A program made the position numbers and the translations under genes. Positions 7,760 through 14,720 of a DNA stretch of 64,000 nucleotides are shown piece after piece. Source of the stretch: Rikenellaceae bacterium (GTDB lineage: Bacteria > Bacteroidota > Bacteroidia > Bacteroidales > UBA932). The notes under the pieces are model-generated. The model was not told where the DNA came from. It saw nothing but the letters and a program-made list of their open reading frames with translations, and searched no databases. The DNA is taken from positions 51,790 to 115,789 of the forward strand of contig DPKJ01000012.1 of NCBI GenBank assembly GCA_003542575.1, read 5' to 3'. Every line of letters starts with the position of its first letter. Positions within the stretch are counted from its first letter, which is position 1.

Positions 7760-10700
7760 TTAAATCTTTACAACCTTAATATTCAGTTCTCCTTCGTCCC
7801 ACTCAATCTTGCTGCCACCAACAATATTGGAGTTAAGCTCAATCTCCCTGGCAAGAGTCTGATTGCAAATATATTGTCTGTACTCTGTAAGTGCATCACT
7901 TATTTCATTCAGTGGCTCAATTTCAACTCTGATCTTGTCAGTTACTTCGAATTTTGAATCTTTTCTCAGGTTCTGAATTCTGTTTACTAGCTCTCGTGCA
8001 ACTCCCTCTCTTCGTAAAGAGTCGGTTATGGTTATGTCGAGGGCCAGAGTGAGTTTACCTTCGGTAGAGACAAGCCATCCCGGCATATCTTCAGATGATA
8101 TCTCATAGTCTTCCATCGTTAATTCAACATCTCCGGAATCTAACTTTAGAATATATGTGTCAGAAATTTCAACCTGATTAATCTGCTCCTGTGTAAATAT
8201 GGCAAAGAGGTTTGAAATCTCCTTCATCTGCTTGCCGTAGCGTTTGCCAAGAACTTTGAAATTTGGCTTTATCTTTTTGGTAATCAGCCCTGTTGTGTCG
8301 TGAATGTACTCAACCTCCTTGACGTTTACCTCACCAAGAACCAGCTGTTTGATCATCTCAAACTGTTTTTTTATTGAGTCATCAAGCACCGGTATAAGCA
8401 CCTTAGCCAGTGGTTGTCTCACCTTAATATTCACCTTTCTTCTGAGTGCCAGCAACATCGAAGAAGATCTCTGTGCAAGTTCCATTCTCTCTTCCAGATC
8501 TTTGTCTATCAGAGAAGGGTCATAAGATGGCATCATTGTCATGTGCACAGAACTCTCTTTGTGTTTGCCGGAAACTTTATTGAGGTCGAGGAAAAGCCTC
8601 TCCATGAAGAATGGAGCTATTGGTGCAGAGAGTATTGCCACATTTTCAAGGCAAGTATATAGCGTTTGATAGGCCGAAAGTTTGTCTTCGTCAGCCTCTC
8701 CTCCCCAGAATCTCTTACGGTTAAGACGTACATACCAGTTACTTAGATTATCATTAACAAAATCCTGGATTTTTCTACCCGCTGCTGTTACATCGTAATT
8801 TTCGTAATGTTCTGTTACCTCTTTAATTAAAGTATTCAGAAGTGATATAATCCATCTGTCTATTTCGGGGCGTCTCTCTGCCGGAACCTGAGGCTGATTG
8901 TTTGTGAACTTGTCAACATTGGCATAAAGCGCAAAGAATGAGTATGTATTATATAATGTCCCGAAGAATTTCCTCCTTACTTCGTCAACGCCGCCTTCGT
9001 CAAACTTTAGGTTGTCCCAGGGTTGTGCATTGGTGAGCATATACCACCTCAAAGGGTCAGCTCCGTATGCAGAGAGGGTTTTGAATGGGTCAACGGCATT
9101 TCCCAGCCTTTTGCTCATCTTGTTACCCTCTTTGTCAAGCACGAGGCCGTTTGATATAACTGTTTTAAAGGCTACATCATCTTTAACCATAGTAGCAATG
9201 GCATGCAGGGTAAAGAACCAACCTCTTGTCTGGTCAACACCCTCTGCAATGAAATCGGCACTTTGCCCAAATTCGCTCTTACCAAGTTTATCAAGCCCCT
9301 CTTGAGCAAATGGCATTGCTCCCGAATCGAACCAGACATCTATCAGGTCAAGCTCTCTTTTCATTGGCTTGCCTGTTTTTGAAACCAAGATAATGTCGTC
9401 AACATATGGGCGGTGAAGGTCAATCTTCTCATAGTTCTCCTTTGAGAAATCACCCGGCACAAAGCCCTTGTCTCTTAATGGATTAGACTTCATGAATCCT
9501 GCCTTAACTGAGTCGTCAATTAAAATGAAGAGTTCATGAGCAGATCCAACACAAATCTCTTCTGATGAATCATCTGTTCTCCATACAGGCAGAGGTGTAC
9601 CCCAGTAACGACTCCTTGATAGGTTCCAGTCCTGAAGGTTTTCGAGCCATTTGCCAAATCTGCCGCTTCCGGTAGATTCCGGTTTCCAGTTTATTGTATT
9701 ATTTAACTCTATCATCCTCTCCTGAACAGCGGTAGTTTTAATGAACCATGAGTCCAGAGGGTAGTAGAGCACTGGCTTATCTGTTCTCCAGCAATGAGGA
9801 TATGAGTGTATATGTTTTTCGATTTTGAATGCCAGACCCTGTTGCTTTAACATTACGGCAATATCAATGTCCAGTGTGGCATCGCTCTCTGAAAGAGAAG
9901 AGTCATATGAGTTTTTGACAAACCTGCCTGCATACTCTGTGTATAATGCACTGTTGACATTTGAATTAACGAACTCGGGATCAAGGTCTTCTATTTTGTA
10001 AAATTTTCCAGATCTGTCAACCAAAGCCTGCATTAGACCATCGCTATCCTTTACCATTAGGGCAGGAACACTGTTTTGCCTTGCAACCCTTAAGTCATCT
10101 GCTCCGAATGTAGGAGCAATGTGAACAATTCCTGTTCCGTCAGATGTTGTTACAAAATCACCCTTTATAACTTTAAAGGCTCCCTCTCCGGGATTCACCC
10201 ATGGAATAAGCTGTTTGTATTCGGCTCCGCATATTTCATCCCCTTTAAACTCACCAAAAACATGGTAAGGAATTACTTTGTCGCCATGTTTGTATTCCTC
10301 AAAAGCTAAATCAGCTCCCTTTGGATTAAAGTGCTGAGATATTAACTCTTCGGCAATAATATAAACTGTTTCAACTCCGCTGTACGGGTTAAAAGATTGT
10401 ACCATTTTATAAGTTATGCCAGGGCCGACGCATAGGGCCGTATTCGAAGGCAATGTCCAGGGAGTTGTTGTCCAGGCCAGTATATATAGAGGTAACTCTT
10501 TACCTGTTATTGTTTTAACAGTTTCAAAGAGCTTCTGCGAAACCGGATCTCTTACCACCTCAAACTGAGCAACACAAGTTGTATCCATAACATCTTTGTA
10601 GCAGCCCGGCTGGTTTAATTCGTGTGTGCTAAGTCCTGTACCGGCTGCCGGAGAGAATGGTTGAATTGAGTATCCCTTGTATAGGTAACCCTTTTTATAA

Positions 10701-11197
10701 ATCTCTTTTAGCAGGTGCCACAATGTCTCAATATATCTGTTATCGTAGGTAATATAGGGATCGTTCATATCAACCCAATACCCCATCTGTTCGGTAAGGC
10801 TCTCCCACTCTTTGGTATATTTCATTACCTCTCTTCTGCAGGCGGCATTATACTCATCTACAGATATTTTAGTACCTATATCCTCTTTTGTTATTCCAAG
10901 CATTTTTTCAACGCCAAGTTCGACAGGAAGACCATGTGTATCCCAGCCTGCCTTACGCTTTACAAGGTAACCCTGCTGAGTTTTATAACGACAAAAGACA
11001 TCTTTTATTGCCCTTGCCATAACATGGTGAATACCAGGCATACCGTTTGCCGAAGGAGGCCCCTCGTGAAAAACAAACACTGGTGCTCCAACCCTGGCTT
11101 TAAGGGTTTTGGAAAAGCACTCTTCTTTGTTCCATTTCTCTAAAATTGAGCGGTTTAATTCCGCAAGATCTAAATTTTTGTACTCGGCAAACTTCAT
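7760..11197 (-). CDS. ileS: Isoleucyl-tRNA synthetase
   Basis: A class I aminoacyl-tRNA synthetase of 1145 residues charging tRNA-Ile. The HIGH-like motif is PGIHH at residues 54-58 and the KMSKR loop is at about 692-696. In between lie the editing domain (about 190-410) and the signature GWDTHGLPVE. The length and the long C-terminal extension match the large, eukaryote-like type rather than the roughly 940-residue E. coli type. It heads the ileS-guaD-traR-lspA run and has a -7 box 22 bp upstream of its ATG, back to back with the promoter of cvpA. Confidence 0.98.
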   Translation of the reverse strand: MKFAEYKNLDLAELNRSILEKWNKEECFSKTLKARVGAPVFVFHEGPPSANGMPGIHHVMARAIKDVFCRYKTQQGYLVKRKAGWDTHGLPVELGVEKMLGITKEDIGTKISVDEYNAACRREVMKYTKEWESLTEQMGYWVDMNDPYITYDNRYIETLWHLLKEIYKKGYLYKGYSIQPFSPAAGTGLSTHELNQPGCYKDVMDTTCVAQFEVVRDPVSQKLFETVKTITGKELPLYILAWTTTPWTLPSNTALCVGPGITYKMVQSFNPYSGVETVYIIAEELISQHFNPKGADLAFEEYKHGDKVIPYHVFGEFKGDEICGAEYKQLIPWVNPGEGAFKVIKGDFVTTSDGTGIVHIAPTFGADDLRVARQNSVPALMVKDSDGLMQALVDRSGKFYKIEDLDPEFVNSNVNSALYTEYAGRFVKNSYDSSLSESDATLDIDIAVMLKQQGLAFKIEKHIHSYPHCWRTDKPVLYYPLDSWFIKTTAVQERMIELNNTINWKPESTGSGRFGKWLENLQDWNLSRSRYWGTPLPVWRTDDSSEEICVGSAHELFILIDDSVKAGFMKSNPLRDKGFVPGDFSKENYEKIDLHRPYVDDIILVSKTGKPMKRELDLIDVWFDSGAMPFAQEGLDKLGKSEFGQSADFIAEGVDQTRGWFFTLHAIATMVKDDVAFKTVISNGLVLDKEGNKMSKRLGNAVDPFKTLSAYGADPLRWYMLTNAQPWDNLKFDEGGVDEVRRKFFGTLYNTYSFFALYANVDKFTNNQPQVPAERRPEIDRWIISLLNTLIKEVTEHYENYDVTAAGRKIQDFVNDNLSNWYVRLNRKRFWGGEADEDKLSAYQTLYTCLENVAILSAPIAPFFMERLFLDLNKVSGKHKESSVHMTMMPSYDPSLIDKDLEERMELAQRSSSMLLALRRKVNIKVRQPLAKVLIPVLDDSIKKQFEMIKQLVLGEVNVKEVEYIHDTTGLITKKIKPNFKVLGKRYGKQMKEISNLFAIFTQEQINQVEISDTYILKLDSGDVELTMEDYEISSEDMPGWLVSTEGKLTLALDITITDSLRREGVARELVNRIQNLRKDSKFEVTDKIRVEIEPLNEISDALTEYRQYICNQTLAREIELNSNIVGGSKIEWDEGELNIKVVKI

Positions 11198-11215
11198 TTT
11201 GGAATTTTTTGTGAA

Positions 11216-11246
11216 TTTGCAAAGATACGATTATTCACTACTTTTG
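11216..11246 (+). promoter_or_regulatory. Promoter of cvpA (-33 TTTG, 19-nt spacer, -7 TACTTTTG)
   Basis: TTTG at 11216-11219 and TACTTTTG at 11239-11246 are separated by 19 nt, the arrangement known for the Bacteroides primary sigma factor (TTTG-N19-21-TAnnTTTG). It is 12 bp upstream of the cvpA ATG. Confidence 0.65.
11220..11227 (-). promoter_or_regulatory. -7 box of ileS
   Basis: The minus strand reads TATCTTTG, a full match to TAnnTTTG, 22 bp before the ileS start. It overlaps the -33 to -7 spacer of the divergent cvpA promoter, so the two promoters may compete. Confidence 0.55.
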
Positions 11247-11258
11247 AAAAAAAATGCT

Positions 11259-11804
11259 ATGGGATATAACTTTAACCCCGTTGATATTGCTATAATGGTT
11301 ATTCTAATACCGGCATTAATTGGTGGTATCAGAAAAGGATTTATAAGGCAGGTAGCAGCACTTGGTGCTCTCATTCTTGGTATATGGGCCGGCTGGCACT
11401 TCTCATCTTTGTTATCGGGATGGATAAAGCCCCTGTTCGGCTCTGAAAGTAATCTGATAGATATTTTGTCTTTTGCCCTGATTTTCGTTGGAGTATTAAT
11501 TCTGGTTAACCTTATTGGCAGAGCTGTTGCCGGAATTGTTAAACTGGCACTGCTGGGATGGCTTGACAGAATTTTGGGGGTTCTCTTTGCTATAGTGAAA
11601 TATGCATTTGTTCTCAGCATTTTTATTCATATTCTTAACTCTCTTGACAAGCTGTACCATTTTTTGCCTGCCGAAAAGCTTGCCGAGTCCAGATTATATG
11701 ATTTTGTCTCTTCAATTGCACCGGCTGTATTCCCCTATTTGCAAAATCTGCAGGAGAGCACCGGCGGCCTTGAGCATATTTTTAACAAAGTCACACAAAT
11801 CTAG
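11259..11804 (+). CDS. cvpA: CvpA family inner-membrane protein
   Basis: A 181-residue protein with four hydrophobic segments (about residues 7-25, 30-50, 62-85 and 103-125), an early Gly-Gly-x-Arg-Lys-Gly motif (IGGIRKGFIRQ) and the length of CvpA/DedV proteins. Homologues in enterobacteria affect colicin V production and envelope stress tolerance; the molecular function is not settled. The start at 11259 is supported by the promoter 12 bp upstream. Despite the name there is no reason to tie it to the peptide cassette that follows after a 225-bp gap. Confidence 0.88.
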   Translation: MGYNFNPVDIAIMVILIPALIGGIRKGFIRQVAALGALILGIWAGWHFSSLLSGWIKPLFGSESNLIDILSFALIFVGVLILVNLIGRAVAGIVKLALLGWLDRILGVLFAIVKYAFVLSIFIHILNSLDKLYHFLPAEKLAESRLYDFVSSIAPAVFPYLQNLQESTGGLEHIFNKVTQI

Positions 11805-11848
11805 AAAAAGGGTCAAACCTTTTTTAAATTCGTCAAAAATCGCACATT

Positions 11849-11872
11849 AGGTAAATAATCAGATATTTACCC
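11849..11872 (+). terminator. Possible terminator after cvpA
   Basis: GGTAAATA (11850-11857) pairs with TATTTACC (11864-11871) over 8 bp with a 6-nt loop. It lacks a long T-tract, so it may be a weak terminator or only a hairpin. Confidence 0.35.
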
Positions 11873-12029
11873 TATTTGTCATCTACTCTTTCATATTACC
11901 ATGTAGATTCGCCGGTGGATTAGCAGTCCTCTGTGCGTGAGAATTTTTTGGGGGCTGGAAAAAGTGGAGTTTGGGTGAGGGCTGCTTTTCCTGTTTTAAG
12001 TATTCTGTTTTGGATGAGGGGGGCAGGTT

Positions 12030-14165
12030 ATGAGGAGATCAAAAAAAATCAGACAGTATGACAGAAGTGATTGCGGAGCTGCATCACTGGCATCGGTGGC
12101 TGCTCACTATGGGGCAGATATTCCGCTTGCTGAGATAAGAGTCAAAAGCGGGACCGATTCATCAGGTTGTACTGTATGTGGAATAATTGAGGCAGCTCAA
12201 TATTTCGGTTTTAATGCCGGAGGTTTTAAAGGAGATGTTGCTTCGTTGTCAAAGATTCCTCTGCCTGCCATTCTTCATCTTAGAAAACCTGATGGATGGC
12301 TCCACTTTATTGTACTATCGGAGGTGACCAAAAAGGGATACAAAATTATGGACCCCGCTGTGGGGAAATTTCAGCGGTTAAGTGAAGAATCTCTGCTAAA
12401 AGAGTGGAGCGGTTTGCTGATTCTTTTTGCCCGAGGCAAAGATTCCAAAAAGGCGGTTTCAAGGTTGAGGGTGTACAGGAGACTTGCAAATCTAATTAAG
12501 GCAAACTCAGGAAGTTACATTTCGATTCTTTTGCTCTCATTGATTAGTATAGCGACATCACTGGTAATATCACTTTTTGTTAAGCAACTTCTGGATTCAA
12601 TTATTCCCCTGGCAAATTCAGATAATCTGTTTAGATATGCATTTATGTTATCTGCTGTATTGATTGTAACAGCAGCTGTATCATATTTAAAAGGTTATCT
12701 CATGGTGAATATTACCATTGAGACAGATAAAAGATTGATATCAGACTACTTATCACACATTCATAAGTTACCCTTAAGTTTTTTCCGCTCTCTTAAAACG
12801 GGTGAGCTGGTCTCCCGAATCAACGATGTATTCAGGATACGAAATTTTATCACTGAGACACTAACCGGAGGTTTGATTGCGCTCCTTACACTCATCTTTG
12901 CACTGGCTGTACTTTTTGTTCTGGAGACTAACCTTGCGTGGCTTTGTACAGCTTTTATCCCGCTCTATTTATCTATTTATATAATTCATGACAGAATCGC
13001 CAGACCGGTTGCAAGAAGGGTTATGGAGAGCGCATCAAAGTTTCAGAGCAGTGTAATAGAGAGTATCAGATGTGCCGAAACAATCAAAAATATGGGTATA
13101 GAGAGCATCTCTCTTAACGATAATATCTTGAAATTAAAAGCATTGAATAAAAACGTTGCCTCATCAGGAAGAATTTCAGTAACGGCTTCGGGGGCGGGAG
13201 AGTTCACATCCGGGATGCTCACTGTATTTGTTCTGATAATTGGGGGTGCAGCAACTATCAAAGGAGTGTTGACTCCGGGTGAGCTTGTCTCATTCTTTGC
13301 TATTACGGCACTCTTTTCAGCTCCTCTTGTGCAACTTGCATCTTCTATATCGTCTGTTAGAGAGGGAATTATTGCCGCTGACCGGTTATTCGACATAATG
13401 GAGTGTAAAACTGAAAATGGCAAAAATGAAAATTACAAAACTATAAGTGAAGCAAGTGATATAGTGACAACTAAACACAAGCGAAATCCAATTGAAATTG
13501 TAAAAAATGAAATAACCCGGTCAAAAATTGTAGTTGAAAATATTAGTTATGGGTATCCGGGCAGAGGGCTAATAATTAAGAATCTTTCGTTTGAAGTCAG
13601 TAGCGGCGAAATACTCGCAATTAAAGGTAGGAGCGGATGCGGTAAAAGCACAATTGCTATGATGCTTATGCACCATCTCTTTCCAAAAAGTGGCAATATC
13701 ATGCTTAATAACATAGATTACAGGTTTTTCGAAAAGGATACATGGAGAAAAATCGTCTCTATTGTTCCTCAAAATCCCGGGTTGTATGGCAACACTTTGC
13801 TTGATTGTATAATTTGCGAAGAGGAGAGAGACAATGAGAGAGATTTTGAATACTTTTCGGAGATAATGTCCTTATTGGAGCTGGATAAACTGGCAGAGTC
13901 GCTCCCCTGCGGATTTGCTTCACACACCGGTGAGGGAGGAGCAATGCTCTCAAGGGGGCAGCAGCAAAGAATTGCATTTGCGAGAGCGGTTCTGCGCAAA
14001 CCAAAGGTTCTAATAATGGACGAGGCAACTTCATCTTTGGATGAGGCAACTGAACAACTTTTGTGCAACCTCACATTAAAATTAAGAGGTAATGGGGTTG
14101 CTGTGATTCTGATAACTCACAATGATAACACTCTTAGGATTGCTGACAGAATTATCTCCCTTTAA
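12030..14165 (+). CDS. C39 peptidase-containing ABC exporter for double-glycine peptides
   Basis: A 711-residue inner-membrane half-transporter. The N-terminal C39 protease (residues 1-135) has Gln9, the DCGAAS block with catalytic Cys15, His92 in LHFIVL and Asp108 in DPAVG, so it should cleave leaders after Gly-Gly. Six membrane helices follow at about 155-430. The ATPase has Walker A GRSGCGKST (about 533), signature LSRGQQQR (about 640), Walker B VLIMDEATSSLD (about 658) and the H-loop LITHND. The linker before the ATPase (about 455-490) is Lys/Glu/Asn-rich and longer than usual. Two double-glycine peptide genes follow at 14254 and 14442 and are the obvious substrates. The start is preceded by a G-rich stretch. 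Intact and probably functional. Confidence 0.95.
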   Translation: MRRSKKIRQYDRSDCGAASLASVAAHYGADIPLAEIRVKSGTDSSGCTVCGIIEAAQYFGFNAGGFKGDVASLSKIPLPAILHLRKPDGWLHFIVLSEVTKKGYKIMDPAVGKFQRLSEESLLKEWSGLLILFARGKDSKKAVSRLRVYRRLANLIKANSGSYISILLLSLISIATSLVISLFVKQLLDSIIPLANSDNLFRYAFMLSAVLIVTAAVSYLKGYLMVNITIETDKRLISDYLSHIHKLPLSFFRSLKTGELVSRINDVFRIRNFITETLTGGLIALLTLIFALAVLFVLETNLAWLCTAFIPLYLSIYIIHDRIARPVARRVMESASKFQSSVIESIRCAETIKNMGIESISLNDNILKLKALNKNVASSGRISVTASGAGEFTSGMLTVFVLIIGGAATIKGVLTPGELVSFFAITALFSAPLVQLASSISSVREGIIAADRLFDIMECKTENGKNENYKTISEASDIVTTKHKRNPIEIVKNEITRSKIVVENISYGYPGRGLIIKNLSFEVSSGEILAIKGRSGCGKSTIAMMLMHHLFPKSGNIMLNNIDYRFFEKDTWRKIVSIVPQNPGLYGNTLLDCIICEEERDNERDFEYFSEIMSLLELDKLAESLPCGFASHTGEGGAMLSRGQQQRIAFARAVLRKPKVLIMDEATSSLDEATEQLLCNLTLKLRGNGVAVILITHNDNTLRIADRIISL

Positions 14166-14185
14166 AAGAAATATATTAAATCATA

Positions 14186-14233
14186 GGGAGGGTGCACACT
14201 CCCGGCGGAAGTCCACGCGCCTGTTCTGTGGAC
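14186..14233 (+). promoter_or_regulatory. Structured RNA segment between exporter and peptide genes
   Basis: Two adjacent hairpins lie in the 88-bp gap. The first pairs GGGAG (14186-14190) with CTCCC (14199-14203). The second pairs GTCCAC (14211-14216) with GTGGAC (14228-14233) around an 11-nt loop. GGCG at 14204-14207 could pair with CGCC at 14218-14221 in that loop, forming an H-type pseudoknot. No T-tract follows, so it is not a classical terminator. It could be a processing or stability element that separates expression of exporter and peptides. Confidence 0.6.
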
Positions 14234-14253
14234 AAATTTAAAATATTGAAACA

Positions 14254-14442
14254 ATGAAAGAGCATTTGAGAGATGAGTGGGGGTTGAAGACTCTTGACGA
14301 AAATGAGATGCAGACAAGCGGAGGAGTATCTCTGAGGGAACTCTGGTTATTGCTGAACATGTTAGGTGATGCCATAAAAAAGGCAGAAAAATACTGGCCG
14401 GCATTTAAAGATGGATTTCAAGCAGGTTGGGAGGAGGCGTAA
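14254..14442 (+). CDS. Double-glycine leader peptide 1, putative bacteriocin or signal precursor
   Basis: A 62-residue peptide. The leader (residues 1-24) ends in EMQTSGG and has the hydrophobic/acidic spacing of C39 substrates, although the Glu-Met pair sits one residue closer to the cleavage site than in the canonical pattern. The predicted 38-residue core is amphipathic, with three Trp (31, 48 and 59) and a GxxxG motif at Gly54-Gly58 near its C-terminus. It has no cysteine, so no disulfide or lanthionine bridges. It begins 88 bp after the exporter and overlaps peptide 2 by one base. I know of no named family for the core. Confidence 0.8.
   Translation: MKEHLRDEWGLKTLDENEMQTSGGVSLRELWLLLNMLGDAIKKAEKYWPAFKDGFQAGWEEA
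14429..14437 (+). promoter_or_regulatory. Strong Shine-Dalgarno sequence of peptide 2
   Basis: GGGAGGAGG lies 4 nt before the ATG at 14442, inside the last codons of peptide 1. This fits translational coupling of the two peptides. Strong SD sequences are unusual in this phylum. Confidence 0.6.
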
Positions 14443-14657
14443 TGAACAGTATAGATATTAGTTGCAGTTCGTTAACTGCCCTAACTTTCGAAGAAAGTTG
14501 CAGAATTACAGGTGGTTCCGATGGTTGGGACTATGACATTGCCAATGCTGTTGGCAGGGGTGTGGGATATGGTGTAAAAAAAATGTGGCGTCTGTTTAAG
14601 TTTTTAAGCAATAATATGTACGAGATGCAGGCAAACAGTCAGGTGATTTACAAGTAA
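14442..14657 (+). CDS. Double-glycine leader peptide 2, putative bacteriocin or signal precursor
   Basis: A 71-residue peptide whose ATG shares its A with the stop codon of peptide 1 (TAATG). The leader (1-25) ends in LTFEESCRITGG, a good match to the C39 substrate pattern: Leu at -12, Glu at -8, Ile at -4, Gly-Gly at -2/-1. The 46-residue core starts SDGWDYD, has overlapping GxxxG motifs (Gly38-Gly42 and Gly40-Gly44) and continues into a basic, aromatic stretch (VKKMWRLFKF); its net charge is about +2. A GxxxG motif in both members of a co-translated pair is characteristic of class IIb two-peptide bacteriocins. I chose the ATG at 14442 over an upstream GTG/ATG frame because of the SD sequence and the overlap. 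Confidence 0.82.
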   Translation: MNSIDISCSSLTALTFEESCRITGGSDGWDYDIANAVGRGVGYGVKKMWRLFKFLSNNMYEMQANSQVIYK

Positions 14658-14706
14658 TACCGTATTAAATTTTGATTTTTTTGGGAGTTTTGTAATAGAA
14701 AAAAAT

Positions 14707-14714
14707 TAACTTTG
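14707..14714 (+). promoter_or_regulatory. Candidate -7 box of the tolC-adaptor operon
   Basis: TAACTTTG is a full match to TAnnTTTG and lies only 6 nt before the ATG at 14721, which would give a leaderless or nearly leaderless mRNA. It suggests that the TolC gene can be transcribed independently of the peptide genes. Confidence 0.45.
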
Positions 14715-14720
14715 CGCATT

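Noticed and set aside
11259..11804. cvpA as part of the bacteriocin cassette
   Set aside because: CvpA is a widespread housekeeping membrane protein; it has its own promoter and is separated from the exporter by 225 bp and a hairpin.
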